Counted from the stretch's first letter, positions 12,092 to 24,640 are shown. The stretch is DNA of 64,000 bases from Histoplasma ohiense (GCA_017607445.1 JAEVHH010000004.1:3286001-3350000), one strand, 5' to 3'. Numbers and translations are program-made. Notes: a model not told the origin generated them from the sequence alone.

Positions 12092-12555
12092 GTCCGGTTA
12101 AGCAACGCAAATAATTCGTTCGGTTGTTGTAATGCTTGTCGCGAGTTTGGAGTGACGCCGTCCCAATGTCACGACAAATGAATCACACAGAAATATGCAG
12201 CCTCTTTTGGGCCGCTGGCAACAGAAAGTGGATTCCGTTAGGTGGAAATGCGACGCGCCGGATTTCTGCGCTGGTATCACCTTTCAGGCTGTCCCTACCG
12301 CTTCGAATTCGAGCAATTCCCGCAACAACAACCAACTACAGCGGAGGGCAAAGACGACGCACCCAATAAGCCGTGATAAGTCGCAGTCGCCAAGCCAATC
12401 GCAATTCTTCGTCCCTGCTCTCAGCCCCTTTCCGTCTGCGGACAAGAGTTTCAATCGCAATTCAATGCGAAATGGCTAATCCGAATCTGCTCTTGGCCGC
12501 ACCCAGTCCGTCTTGCAGCATTTCCCCAGCGGCTCGAACAATGAGAATACGCCTC

Positions 12556-12680
12556 CTATCTCCCCGCCGGCAAGATAATCGTAGCAGAAGGCACGGTTTC
12601 GTCCTCGTCGTCCGTGTACTCCGGACCCTCTTTCAGTATCCTCACTTTCTCGCCTGGCAGCAAAGCGGTGTTGGATCGTG
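12556..12680 (-). other. Possible exon of an unrecognised small gene
   Basis: A pyrimidine-rich tract ending GTGTGTGTAG just upstream of 12680 looks like a splice acceptor. It precedes 41 codons beginning ARSNTALLPGEKVRILKEG and rich in acidic residues, ending in TAG at 12556. A second coding-looking stretch on the same strand (SKIELVANSDVLILDD, about 12920-12820) could not be joined to it with a good donor. No family recognised; this may be chance. Confidence 0.2.
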
Positions 12681-13331
12681 CTACACACACGCACACAATC
12701 AATCGGTCGTCACGAAAGAAAAAGAATTGGCGAGGCCCTAATGTATCGTAGATCCGGGTCCCTTGCGTTTGTTCAATATGATGGTCTTTGTGTGTGTGTG
12801 TCTGTTCGCTGCCCTTATCCATGCGGTTTCATTGTCACGCCGAAATCCAAATGTTTTGGTCTTGGCGCGTCGTCGAGGATCAGCACATCAGAGTTGGCAA
12901 CTAGTTCTATTTTAGACTAGTGTGATTTTTGGAGATTAATCACGTGATATACAATATGCTTTGAAAATAGATTACGCTAACTTCAACATTTCAACAAAAC
13001 TTGGAATTAACAAGAAAAATTCAAGGAAGAAAGGAAAGAAGGAAAAGAATTGAAAGAGTATACATGAAAGAATATCAACAAGTTAAATGGGGCATCGCTG
13101 GTGTGTCATCACTGGTCGTCATCATCACACATCGAGGGACTTTTCCTAGTAATGTTGTTGAAATCATCCATGGAGTTGTGGCTTTTAATGTTTCCCCTTT
13201 TGTGCCTCCTTCCTTAATTAACTAGCTCTAATATCCAAGCTGAGGCGGGCCCCCCATATCTATACAGATCAATCAATGAATCTACATCCAGAACTTTTCC
13301 TAACATCGGATCTTGACGGTTGCCTCATTTC

Positions 13332-16300
13332 TTATCCGTCAGATGGAGCATTCAAGCTCCCTTCAATTCTGCGCATTGCCTCCGCCCGGTCCTTCTCCGT
13401 GACATTCTCCTCTTTCTTCCGCATATCAGGAGTGTGCTGTCGTGTATCAGGGTGGTGGCCAATGGACATGCCAACGCGGACCTAAATGAACGATTACAGT
13501 TAGGCAATAAAATATATTTTGATCAAGAATGCGAAAATTCATGCATCCAGCCTTCTCTCCTTTTTTTTTCTCTCTATTTTTATTTTTGTTTCTTTTCTTT
13601 TCTTTTCTTTTCTTTTTGTTCTTGTTTTATCTAGATTTTGAACTCGCTTCACTGGGTATTATGAAAACTTACCAAAGTCTCAAGTGCTCCCAAAGAATTT
13701 CCCACAAGGTCTGGGTCAAAACACAACTTCCCTGGCTCAAACAACAGCAACAACGTGCTACCGCCGAATTTGAAATAGCCCAGCTCTTCCCCGCGCGCCA
13801 CCTTCTCGCCTTCCTCCCGCGTAATAACGGTGCTTCCAACCATCATCGCTCCGACACAAATAACCATCACACGACCATGCTCAACTGAATCGATGGGAAC
13901 AACGATCCTTACGTTTTCTCCGTACACGTCCAGTGCGGAACGGATCGCCATTGGGTTCACGGTGTAGTATTCACCTTCGATAGTTTTGGGCATCCCCATC
14001 ACGCCATCGACGGGGATGTGGAAGCGGTGGTAGTCCTGTGGCGCCAATCTGAAAATCCCCAGGGCACCGTTCTTGTACCGCTTCGCGTCCTCCGGGTAGG
14101 CTTTGCCCAGGAGTCGTTCTACGGAGAACTCCCTTCCCTTAACCCAAATCTTGGTAGCTTCGTCGATGCGGTCGAAAACAACAGTCCGACAATCAGCTGG
14201 TGATACAGCGATTTTAGGATTGTTTGGCGCAGAGCAAGGGCGTGCACCTGGTTTGAGGGCGCGGTAGAAGAACTCATTGAACGATTTGAATTCGCTCAGA
14301 GGAAGGAGAACTTCGGACATATCGAGCCGGTGAAAGTTTATGAAAGGTACGATCTGAGCTGCGGAGGCAGGGTCATCATACTTCTTTCCTTGCTTGATAC
14401 TCAATGACTTGAGCATTTTCCGAACTATGATTTGGTGAGCATAATCCTGTCATCATAGTACAAGGAACAATTCATCTATGAACATACTTCGTTTTTTCTC
14501 CATTTCCCTACTCTTTAACCCTTTGTACAGAAGTCGAATCCCAAGTCTAACATAAACACTCATCCGTTCCTCGTTGATCTGCCCCGTAATCCTATCCTGG
14601 ACCAGGATGTTGGCAGAGTTTGCACCTAGTTTATACCCGCCATAGGATATCTTCGTAATAACTTTCGAATACCATTTCCGTTGGGCCTGACTAGAAGTTA
14701 CAAAACCGCCCATAACCAGATTATCAACCTGTCTCCAATCCTGGCTCATGCAAGTAGCAATGTGGGTTATTATATCGGCGTCTGATCGTTTCCCCAGTCT
14801 TGGCTGATGGCAAATTGGACATTCTCGAATTTCGACTACATGTTCCTCTCCTCCATCCTCTCCAAGATCATCAGGGTGGAGGTTATCATCGCTATCCCCA
14901 GAAGAGCTTGGTACATCACCGGATATAGTTGGTACAGCTGGTCGCTCAAGCCCAGTATTCGGAGACCGCGTAAGGCTAATTTCAGGCATGTTGTCCTCAC
15001 TACTGGATTGATTCTCACTTTCCGGGGTCTCTTTGGGTGAATGACGAGGAATGTCCCTCAATGACTTTTTCTGCAGAGACTGGAGCGTATCTTCCAAGCA
15101 GATAACAGCTTGATCAAATGTGAGGTCGGCACTTTCACTGGGTTCATTTTCCTCTGCGAGTCGCTTGAAAAATCCGTCGATAGTAGACTCTTTAAGCGTC
15201 GAACCCAGAGTGTCAAGCATTGTCGTCAGTTCGACTTTGCTAATGCGTCCGCTATCATCAGCGTCGTATTGCTTAAGCATTGCTCTCCAAAACTGTTGGC
15301 GCAATGCCGGATACGGCATGTATTTCGCTTTCACATGAAGCTCTGGGAAATGCTTGTCCTCCCAGCGCTCCTTGTATTTCATAGCAAGAGGGATAATGTA
15401 GGTCTTGAGACCATATTCATCGGCAGGCACTTCGGGTTCTTCTACCATATTCCCCGATGCCGGTAGGTTTAGCTGGGACGAAGTCTCACACGCGATGTTG
15501 GGAGGGGAGGTGCCTTGTTGGTCCTGGCCAGACTGGCTTGACAACGAAGTTGTTGAGCTTTTAGACCTTAGTGATGGTTTTGTGGGCTTCGTCAGACTTG
15601 TAGTCGACGAAGAACGAGATAAATTGAGACGGAATCGTGATTTAGAAAGAGGAGGTGTAGGGGAAGGTTCCGATGGGGGTCCGGGCAACTTGTATAGCCC
15701 CGTCTCTGGGTCTGCAATTGGTGCCGCCAATGCAAGTGTTTGTAAGGGGAAACTGGCCGATGCGACGAAATCGTTCCCAGACAGTTTGTCTCTGTCAATA
15801 ACTGTAAAGTAAATACAATACGACTGCTCATGTTTCATAACTTGGAAGACCATCTTCTCGTCGAAAACAGGGTTTAGATTATGGCGTATAACACGGGTTC
15901 TGAGCGTTTTCTTGCCCAACGATGTAACTACGAAGGGATCCATGTCGAAAGACGTGCGTGTCACTAAAACACAATGTCAATTCGAAGACCGTTCCTGCAT
16001 AAACATAGACTGCGGGAATGAAACTCCTTACTATTTCTCTCTGGAGGCAAATCCAATATTTTCACTATTTCCATAAACACAATTCCAGAGACGCCATCTT
16101 TGGAGCCAGAAAACTGATATGCTCTGGCAGCCATAGATTTGCGCTTCAGACGAGCAATCCGAAGCTTGCGACGGCGCTTCTCAACGACGTCTGTCTTCGT
16201 GGGGTCATCAGTTCCATCAGATGTCTCATCTTCCTTCTCGAGATCGTCCGTATCAGGGGAAACAGCAGGACCAATCTCATCCTCATCATCGCTAGATACG

Positions 16301-17102
16301 ATGCCTTTGAATTTCTGAAAGATCTCCGCTGGCTCAGCAGATAGATCCGAAGGGTCAAAGAGAGCAAATTGCATCTGGATTTCACCAGATACATCACTCC
16401 TCTTCTTGCCCGCTTTCCGCCCAGAGTGCAACGTGTACCATTGTGGCTACCCCCAGACGTCAGCCCCATGCAACTCAATAGATATCACGCCACCTCTTTC
16501 TAAACATGGAAACGCACCTGTGGTTGGATAGTTCCAGCAGAAAAGATATCCTCGAGGGGTATATAAAATTCCCCCATGTAGTCTTTGCCAAATCTATCTT
16601 TATCCCAACATATGCACTCGAGGAGCGGCACACCGAGGATTGGTAAGTCGAAGGAGACGTTCCATTCTGGATTCAATGTTTTGCTTATCGTAGGGGTTGA
16701 CTGTCTGGCTTCGCCCAAGCTTACAACTAAGTACTGTGTAAATTGGGAGAGGCAAAAGCCGAAAAAAAGTTAGTCGAGATTGGAGAGGGTGGAAGTGACG
16801 GATGAGCAGAGAAGACTCACAGGGTCACTCAACCCATTCCTATCCTTAGGTGCAAGGTTCCTTCCCTGTAAATTGACAGCACAATTAGCTTCTGCTCCAT
16901 CGCACACATTATTATTGGCCCCACGGTCCCGCAGATACACGGGAAAACAGAATGGCGTGCATACGGATATAACAGTTGCCTTGAGAATCAACGGTTTGGT
17001 ATCGTGCCTTGAGGGAGCGAGGGCAGGACTGAGATCGGCAGAGGGAGGAGTAACGCCGCTTTTGGAGCTCAGATGCCGACGGGCAAGAGATATTCGGACC
17101 AT
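13332..17102 (-). CDS. PSD2: C2/EF-hand phosphatidylserine decarboxylase (Psd2-type)
   Basis: Seven exons on minus: 17102-16965, 16865-16821, 16733-16518, 16446-16032, 15963-14488, 14424-13673 and 13481-13332; 1063 aa, close to yeast Psd2 (1138). It makes phosphatidylethanolamine by decarboxylating phosphatidylserine in endomembranes (family knowledge). Domains in order: a first C2 domain (GRNLAPKDRNGLSDPYLVV, about residues 45-160); a second C2 (about 265-360, DMDPFVVTSLG, ...DRDKLSGNDF); an EF-hand (DADDSGRISKVE); a CPICHQP...H...C zinc-binding-like motif; then the decarboxylase domain (DYHRFHIPVDG). The autocatalytic motif is GGST near residue 985, where the serine becomes the pyruvoyl group. 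Intron 1 (16964-16866) is 99 nt with no stop, so it could be missed: removing it restores the C2 consensus. Confidence 0.93.
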
Positions 17103-20100
17103 TGTAATGTGTAAAAGGTTATGGGGGACGAACGGGATCCGCTAAGAGGAGATGGCGAGATGGCGTGCTTGCGCGGGAAATGGATGCACAGGGTCAACGG
17201 TCAAAGCGAGAAGGCCGGTTAAGAAGCAAGAGTAGAGACCGAAGCAAGGCTGCGGGTGCTCAGTCGAAAACAGCACAATTGCCAAGGAGATAGATGTGCA
17301 GCGATTCTGAAAAGACGAGAGCAGAAGATATGAGGCTGCGGTGTAACGAGAAGCAAAGCTGGGTGAGATGAAGAGAAGAAGAAATGTCGAAGTTACTGAA
17401 CGGCTTCTCTCTACGTATGATGGGGTAAATTAACGAGCGAAAAGGTTGACACGCAGAGGAATCGAACAGAATGAGATGGGAGCTGGATCTGGGCCTGTGG
17501 CCGTGTGTTGGTGGTTGTTGACCAGCTCTGGCGGAGGAGCGGTCAGACACCAGCAGCTGGTATCATGGACAGCGATCACTGGGGAGACCAAACAACACGA
17601 CCCAACACGACCCAACATGACCCAACACATCAAAAACACGATACCCGCAAGCAAGTGAAACAAGGAATATATACAAGACAGAGAGGAAAAATGTTGGCAA
17701 TTATGGATACATGCCACGGAATCGCCTATCCTTTGTGGGCCCCCAGCAGCAGCAAAAGACCTGGGAGTGCCATTGGAGCGGCGCGTGTTGGGGAGGCTCA
17801 AGCCCTGTCTCGAAGCGCTTCCCAGCAAGCCCAAACCTTGGGTGTGGCTAGTGTGATGTCGATAGAGTGATACGAGGCATCCTTGAAGAATCCCTGAGGA
17901 ATCCTGGCCGATTCTCTCCTGATGCCGAGCGAGATTGGCTTCCAGCGGTACCTCCGTTCACCAATTGGAGTGGGCAAATACAGAGAAATACTCAGACGAC
18001 CTCCAGACACTATGACGATATAGATGGCTTCTTAGCCTGGAATGTCCTTAAGAATTGCGGTGTTGCTTCCTTGGCCAGAATTTTCGAACTAGCTCTGCTC
18101 CTAACTACTGAACTCCTCATTTTGACAGCCAGTCGATGGTGGGGTAAATCCCAATTTCTCAACGGCTAGAAGATAGATGCCACAAAACCGACACTGTTCA
18201 GAATGAGAGTACATGTCCAATGCGTTTGGATTTTAACTAATGCATCGGGGGGAGGCCCGCATTCAATGGTCCTAACAACCCCCGCCTCCCCCCCGGATGC
18301 AGCCGAGAAACCCAAAAAGCGAAGAATCCAGGACTCAATCAAAACTCTGTGCGTATTCCCCTCAATCTCTCCCACGCTCAAATCAGATACAGGTACGTGG
18401 TAGGGTAGCCACCCCACCATGCATCCCAGCCTCTAGCCTCTTCCCTGAAACAAGCCACACATATCCCAATGACACTGAAGCTGCGCATCCGGTTCGTTCC
18501 GCACTTCAAGTCCTGGGAAATAGGATTCAGCTTCGAGTGGGGTGTGGAGTCCGTCGGACTACCGACAATATTGTTTGCTCAATGATTTGGCCAACGATCT
18601 CACTCTTTCAAGCCTGCCGCTTGTTAATGCAAAGGCTAGCACCCCACCCAAGGTTACATGTCAGCATCCATGAATATCAAGGGCCAAATGGCCCCATACC
18701 AGGGATTTTATCCTATCCGGAGCTCTCAGATATTTAGAATGGGGAAATAATCTTTAATCCTGAACATTTTTGTACGCAGCGTATACATGTACTTGAAGTT
18801 AGTTAATTACACTTTTGAATCAAATAAGCATTTATCAATGAGCTCACTATTCGTCATCTTTCACTTTTAGAAAAAGTAAAATAAGACGTAAAAACAATCC
18901 TTGAAGCCATCATTGGTGAATAGAAGGGGAAGCTAAAATAGGTTGCGTCGGAATGTTAATATCAAGTAATAATAATATTATTAAATCATATCTCCCCACC
19001 TGCTGAGCGAGATCTCACTCTCCTGCAGAAGCTAGCATGGAGTTGTATCCTCCTTTTTTTCTGAGGATTTTGTTTTTATTTCGATATTTTCAAATGCAGT
19101 TCAATCCGAGAGAGGATCTAGAGTATAGCAGTCATAAAAATTTGAAGTGCAGCACCTGCACCCCATCATATCATTACAACCCACTCGGAAAATTACGCAA
19201 CTTACAGCGTAGATGCGACCCGTCATTATAACAGCGCTTCGTAATCTGTCAGAAATTCACCGGAATTGGATTAGCTAGGCCACAGGTCCTCTTTTAAATT
19301 CCCGCGCTTTTAATTGCCTCCTTTAGTTACCATTTCATACACCAACAGTGCTTCATGTGGACACATGTGCCTCAAAACTCCCATTTCTTCGGCCAATCCT
19401 TTGATAATCACATTTAGGGCCTCTCTACAGAATAAAAAGGGAAAAAAATTTTCGGTCACACTTTGGCGATGATACTAGGTCAATTTCGTTTTCAACGAGT
19501 CTCTGACCCATGGTGAGGCATTCCCCTGATACGACCTATAAACACAATACGAGATCACGGATAGCTAGTTTTGATCAACTCATGTTATAACCCATTTACT
19601 ATGGTCGCGGAAGCCCTACAGAGAACTTCTCAATCGACCTAAACCTGACCATCGTGTATAGTCCGTTCACGACGCGTTTATCTCAAAATACAAATGCCAA
19701 GAGATGATCAATTTACCTGTGCGCAAAAAATTCTTGATTGATGAAAAACCCGAAAGTGCCCATTGATATATATAATGTCCCTTACGATTGAGTACAAAAA
19801 GGGACACCTTAGGTGAGAGCATCTCATGTACAAACACCCCCCCTTCCACACACACACACCTCATGTGTTATATATTACATGCATTGAGATAGGTTATCCC
19901 CACTACCTTTTGGGATTGGCGGCTGGTACAACTAATAAATTGCCAATGCCCGACTGAATGCGTATTCTAAAAATAGCGCAAGAAGCCAAGTGCCAAGAAA
20001 ACCCTAAATAAGCTTAAAATGACTTTGTTCTCCTCAAAGAAACAGTCTCCTGTACCTACTAGTTAGTAGTACATTTGACAAGATCCCAAAAGAGCCAAAG

Positions 20101-20204
20101 GGGGAAAAGAAAAAATATGTATATTCACATATATATATATATATATATAAACAATTTTGCCCTAGATTATCCCAACTTACCACGTTACTTTTATACTCTA
20201 AAAT
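17103..20204. other. Long intergenic region, no gene seen
   Basis: About 3 kb upstream of PSD2. It holds a threefold 12-nt repeat (AACACGACCCAA-like) near 17596-17632 and short CA runs near 19847-19860. The part right of about 18750 is AT-rich. Open frames at 17867-18169 and 18297-18737 show no motif. Confidence 0.5.
17596..17632. repeat. Short tandem repeat, unit CACGACCCAA
   Basis: About three consecutive copies of CACGACCCAA or CATGACCCAA, starting just after ACAA. The array lies in the PSD2 upstream region. Confidence 0.7.
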
Positions 20205-20263
20205 GATAGTATGAGCTCCGCGTGCTCAGCCAATGTGCGTGGGTTCGAATCCCACAGGGGACA
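20205..20263 (+). tRNA. tRNA-like 3' half (T-arm plus acceptor strand), probably a remnant
   Basis: The segment at about 20239-20263 has a perfect T-stem/loop, GTGGG-TTCGAAT-CCCAC, which is a full internal B box. AGGGGAC and a discriminator-like A follow. The expected partner 5' acceptor strand (GTCCCCT), D-arm and A box are not found in the preceding 110 nt, which include an AT run. It may therefore be a truncated or strongly mutated tRNA (long-variable-arm class, Leu- or Ser-like). An intron-containing functional tRNA is less likely. Confidence 0.35.
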
Positions 20264-20969
20264 ACATTACATCCGGAGCCAACTTCTCAGCTCCTAAAAT
20301 AATGGGATGTGAACTTGTCAAGTAGGTACCTTCGGGCGGACCTACTACCTGATTTAGCTTATTGTTTCTGGGCCGGAAACCTATATTGCATGTACCAAAT
20401 CCTGTCTTTCATTAATTTTCCTATGTGATTGTTATATTCTTGGCGCTGTTCAACACTAAGCATTCCTCCGGTATACTGTATAACCAACTCTTGCCTGTAT
20501 TTAACATCACACAAGGACTCGTCATAAGCGCTGCTTGCAAGAATCAATCATCATCCCTAATACCAGAATGCAGTTCAGCGAACATCACTAACCATTGGCC
20601 CATCTGGGCGACGATGAATCAATCCCTTCCTTACACCATGTCTCACTCTTCAGCCCGCCTTTTGGAATACACGTCTTTCATTCGTCTCAGCAAAGAAATA
20701 TATCGTCCACTTTGCGATACTGGTGATGGGCCGCGAAGGGCTAACTGCGTTAGAAATTTCTCTAAGGTAGGAAACAAAACCCCTGCCGGGGCTTCAATGA
20801 ATATTGAATAATATCTATAAAATAAGCTAATTTTGAACTTTTTACACCAATTGTCTCAAAATCCAGGGTTGGCTGTCGAGATTAGTAGAAAACCCACAAC
20901 CCCCATCTATCTAAATCCGAGTTAAGTCTATATGGAGAGATAAGAAAAAGAGAGAGAAAAAAAAATATA
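20264..20969. other. Intergenic downstream of PRM10-like gene
   Basis: A 128-codon plus frame at 20425-20811 lacks motifs and is treated as chance. No other signal recognised. Confidence 0.4.
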
Positions 20970-23603
20970 TCAAAAACTAAACAACCCGCTCCTCTTTTTA
21001 CCGAACGGATAGACCACCAAAGCAGCCATGAACAACCCCCCAGAAATCCCGATCGCCACCTCCAACATCCCATACCCAATATCAAACGCCACATTTCCCA
21101 AAAACCTGCTCATAACCAACTCCTCCATCACATATTTCACGTCTTCCACAGACCCCCCAGTCGAATTCGCCAACAAGTCAGCTGCTAGCTCGCCCAGCGG
21201 CCGCGACGAGGACCCATTCTTCCTGATCTGCGTTGCAATGATTAGACTTGATACCAGGCTACCACTGGACGCCAAGCCTGAAGGCAGCTGTATGAAAATA
21301 GCCGGTAGGATGGCGGCAGCGGCCAGCCCCTGGCCCAGCCGACTATACAAATTGCCAATCATGCCAATTGCCAAGGCGCCAAGGGCGCTGGAGATCTGGG
21401 TGGATGTGAACTGGCGTCCGGCGAAGAAGAGGACAACATATCCGGCGGTAGCAATGAAGACCATGACTGGGATCTGTTTAGGTTTTGCTTGGTTGATGAG
21501 GGAGGAACAGATGGCGAAGGCGACCACGAAGGGGAAGCGTTGCAGGTACTCGTTTTGGATGGGGCTGGGTGGACAGGCAAATGCGATTGAGGCATTGCTG
21601 TCGAGAAGACCGTAGACAGCGGTGCCGATCACGATGCCGAAGCCAAGGAAAAGGGAGTAGATAATGGCATAGACCAGGCGGACGGAGCCGGCGATAATAT
21701 TGCGCGATTGCAATGCCAGTGCGCCGCACAAGACGATATAACCTGGAAGAATCAGACATATCGAAGACTGAGCCAATGCCGAGAAGCAGAAGAGGGGTTC
21801 TCCGTTTGAAGTCCTTATGCTTCCGAATGCTCGAGCAAAGAATGAGGTGATGACAGCAGCGGACACTTCGAAGATGTTGGCATAATTCGATGACCGGGGT
21901 ATTAGGACATGCTGTAATACAGCAAGTACACATCCTAGAATAAAGCAAATGGGCATATCGATTGGCCGTGCACCAAAAGCAAAGGGTCCAGCCATGGCGC
22001 TGGCTAGCCCTTTCAAGAATATCAGCCAGAAGATTCCAAACCTGCGTTTCGCATTCATGACGCTCCGTAGCTTCCGGATCGCCTCCTCTACATCGATTCT
22101 GCTGTGAACGACATCTTTGTAAATCTCCTGGATGTCACGGAGGCGGCCCAAATCGACGGCTTCGTGCGATTGGACAAATTTTAAGTCAGTGGTGTCCGTC
22201 GCACTATCTTCAAACGCCATAAACATGGTCCCAGGAAAGTACGTAAAGCTTCCCTCCAATTTTAGAGCTCGAGCTGTCGTTCGCATGTACTCTTCCAGTC
22301 GATGCAGCGGTGCCCCAGAATTCATCAGAGCACGGCAGAGTCTGTCGAGGTATTTCTTTCGTTGGCGAGTTTCTAGAATATGTGCCGTGAAATGCATATC
22401 CTCCTTGCGTTTAAAATTAAATTTATTCTTCAAGAGAAAGCCACTGTTGCCACGAATCCTTCGTTTTTTCACAACTGACGATCGTCGAGGTCCTCCGAAC
22501 GGCGAGATTGAGCCAAAGGAAGGCATCGATAAGTTAGCGGACTTAAAATTGCACCATCTCCGTTTTGAAGGTCGTGACCAGCTTCCCCCTAGAGGAGCGG
22601 GTGAGGGTAACTCTGTATCATGGGTCTGCGGTCCGTTGCTCATGCGGCCACCATACATCCCAAGCAACATTCCCAAAACCCCGGGCCTGTAATGTGATGG
22701 CCGCTTAATGTAATCCTCCTGATATTCCCTTTCTTCAAGAGGGGTGACGGCGCCAGACGGGGTGTCACCGTCGTGTGCAGTAGTTCTGGTGAGAGGGTAG
22801 GAACTTAAACCGGCCAAGCCTCGCCTCAGCTGATCGGCATGGGCTTGAAACTCCGCGTTCGTACGCCTATCATCGACATCGCCATCATCATCATTGTCGG
22901 AACCGTATGACTGCTTTTCCATTTTATCTAGATCATCCCAAGATGACGACTTGGATTTCTGTGGCAATGAAAAAGGCCTGTTTCGAGCCCGGCGAGAAAG
23001 CGTGTGAAAAAGGCCGCTCTGTCCTTTGGAGCGCACGGAGGGTCGACGTATAGCGGAAGCTAGCCTCTGTGCTCTTTCGTGGGCACCGTGCAGAGCCCAT
23101 CCCTTTTCATCACCTTCTTCTTCTTCTTCTTCTTCTTCTTCTTCTTCTTCTTCTCCCCTCGCATTCCCATCCTTGCTGATAAGGTTGGCCTTGCTAGATA
23201 TGTATTCGTTGCTGCCCAAAGGAGTTGACCTGCCTGATGATCGCTGGAGATCAAAATAGCCGAACGAATCATCAGACTCTGTGCGCTGATGAGAATAAGC
23301 AATAGGCGGAGCTCGTGGGAGACTCCATTCAACATCTATTCCATTTGGGGGACTCGGGCTGTTGCCTTGTTCTGAGGCCTCTTTGCCGCCAAGGAACCTC
23401 ACACGGCTCGAGTGACGAGATCGGCTGCTATTAGCTGCTCCTGCACTCCTGGAGCGAGAGTTCAAGAGGTTCGGTCGTGCAGCAGGACTTGGACTTGACG
23501 GCCTCTGGGGGGCTGTCGGTGAAATATGGGGGGTTCTACCCCTCGGGCTTGGGGGGGTTGAAAGATCTTCTGTGGATTGCATATGGAAATCGAAATGCTT
23601 CAT
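20970..23603 (-). CDS. PRM10: PRM10-like ThrE-family membrane protein
   Basis: Single exon, 877 aa. The first ~370 residues are disordered, Ser/Pro-rich and basic, with a run of about 13 Glu near residue 155. A soluble segment follows (residues ~395-530, with LCRALMNSGAPLHRLEEYM and FPGTMFMAF). This is the amphipathic N-terminal half typical of the DUF1212/ThrE family, which often ends in an A-x-x-R-R-like region; here it ends with MNAKRRFG. About ten transmembrane helices come next in two blocks, corresponding to the ThrE and ThrE_2 domains. The yeast relative Prm10 is a pheromone-regulated membrane protein; bacterial ThrE exports threonine and serine. The substrate in fungi is unknown. The start at 23603 is the first ATG of a long open frame. 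Confidence 0.88.
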   Translation of the reverse strand: MKHFDFHMQSTEDLSTPPSPRGRTPHISPTAPQRPSSPSPAARPNLLNSRSRSAGAANSSRSRHSSRVRFLGGKEASEQGNSPSPPNGIDVEWSLPRAPPIAYSHQRTESDDSFGYFDLQRSSGRSTPLGSNEYISSKANLISKDGNARGEEEEEEEEEEEEEGDEKGWALHGAHERAQRLASAIRRPSVRSKGQSGLFHTLSRRARNRPFSLPQKSKSSSWDDLDKMEKQSYGSDNDDDGDVDDRRTNAEFQAHADQLRRGLAGLSSYPLTRTTAHDGDTPSGAVTPLEEREYQEDYIKRPSHYRPGVLGMLLGMYGGRMSNGPQTHDTELPSPAPLGGSWSRPSKRRWCNFKSANLSMPSFGSISPFGGPRRSSVVKKRRIRGNSGFLLKNKFNFKRKEDMHFTAHILETRQRKKYLDRLCRALMNSGAPLHRLEEYMRTTARALKLEGSFTYFPGTMFMAFEDSATDTTDLKFVQSHEAVDLGRLRDIQEIYKDVVHSRIDVEEAIRKLRSVMNAKRRFGIFWLIFLKGLASAMAGPFAFGARPIDMPICFILGCVLAVLQHVLIPRSSNYANIFEVSAAVITSFFARAFGSIRTSNGEPLFCFSALAQSSICLILPGYIVLCGALALQSRNIIAGSVRLVYAIIYSLFLGFGIVIGTAVYGLLDSNASIAFACPPSPIQNEYLQRFPFVVAFAICSSLINQAKPKQIPVMVFIATAGYVVLFFAGRQFTSTQISSALGALAIGMIGNLYSRLGQGLAAAAILPAIFIQLPSGLASSGSLVSSLIIATQIRKNGSSSRPLGELAADLLANSTGGSVEDVKYVMEELVMSRFLGNVAFDIGYGMLEVAIGISGGLFMAALVVYPFGKKRSGLFSF
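23114..23153. repeat. (CTT)n microsatellite encoding poly-Glu
   Basis: About thirteen CTT/TTC triplets, read as GAA/GAG on the coding minus strand of the PRM10-like gene. Length variation would change protein length without shifting frame. Confidence 0.95.
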
Positions 23604-24537
23604 TTCCTGACTCTTGATTTCTTGAGTGGCAGATCACGTATACCCGCCAGGTTCGATACTTGTAAAACCGAAAAGTTATATGAATTTTGCAGGGGTATCC
23701 CCGATACTAGAACGCATCGTTTTAGGCCACGGGTCACTGGTGGTAACAGATGGACACTGGAACCATGGGGCTGTGCAATTGCAGGGTTGCAATGGCTCAA
23801 AGGTTCGGAAGCTTAACTGAACTCAATATCTTGTAAGCAATAGGCAAAAGGTTTTGGAAGATGCTTGGATACATTGAATGATGGAGTGGAGAGAATCATT
23901 GCAATATAAGTATGAAGTCACAACAATCTATGTTCCACGGGGAATGAGGGTGATCTTGCTTCAAAACTGCGGAAGAAAGTCGTAATCGAGGTGCCGTTCG
24001 CCACGGAACAAACGAGCGGTTAGATGACGAATCAATATTTTTATTTAAAAAAATATACAGCATGCTTATGGGATCTGAGGAGAGAAGACTCCACAGCCAA
24101 CAAATCACGGCTGAAACGAAGGCAACGATTGAGGGGGGAAATCAAAAATACAAACAAACAAAATATGAAGAGTATCGATGTCCTCGCATAGTGCTGTCGT
24201 TGTATCTGAGCAAAATCATCGCATCAATATCAATTGCCAGAGCCACCGAACAACAGGCCATTCCACTAGACCAATGTCTAAAATCCGCGCTTCAACAGCA
24301 TCCAGTAGGGCCATACTGCGAAGACATATGAAAACCCCTTTGAACTTCTCCAGGCTGTCTATCCAGGTAAGACTCCATAATAGCTCTGATCCATTGGCTC
24401 TGCTTAAAGCCAGGAGAGGACCCCGGAATGGGACAAACTTTAGCAGCCCGTGTCAAATCTTGATGGTGTTTAGCGCGATATTTCAGATATCTAGAGCTCC
24501 TAATTCGAGAAATCTCAACGCAACAAGTTGGAGGCGG

Positions 24538-24640
24538 AAAAAAAAAAAAAAAAAAAAAAAAAAAGATCCAGAACCAGAACCAGAACCATGAACCAGAACC
24601 ATGAACCAAAACCAAAACCAAACCAAAAACAAGAAAACAA
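24538..24640. repeat. A27 tract plus AACCAG/AACCATG minisatellite
   Basis: A 27-nt A tract is followed directly by repeated GAACCA and GAACCATG units that degrade into AACCAAA units. Confidence 0.85.
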
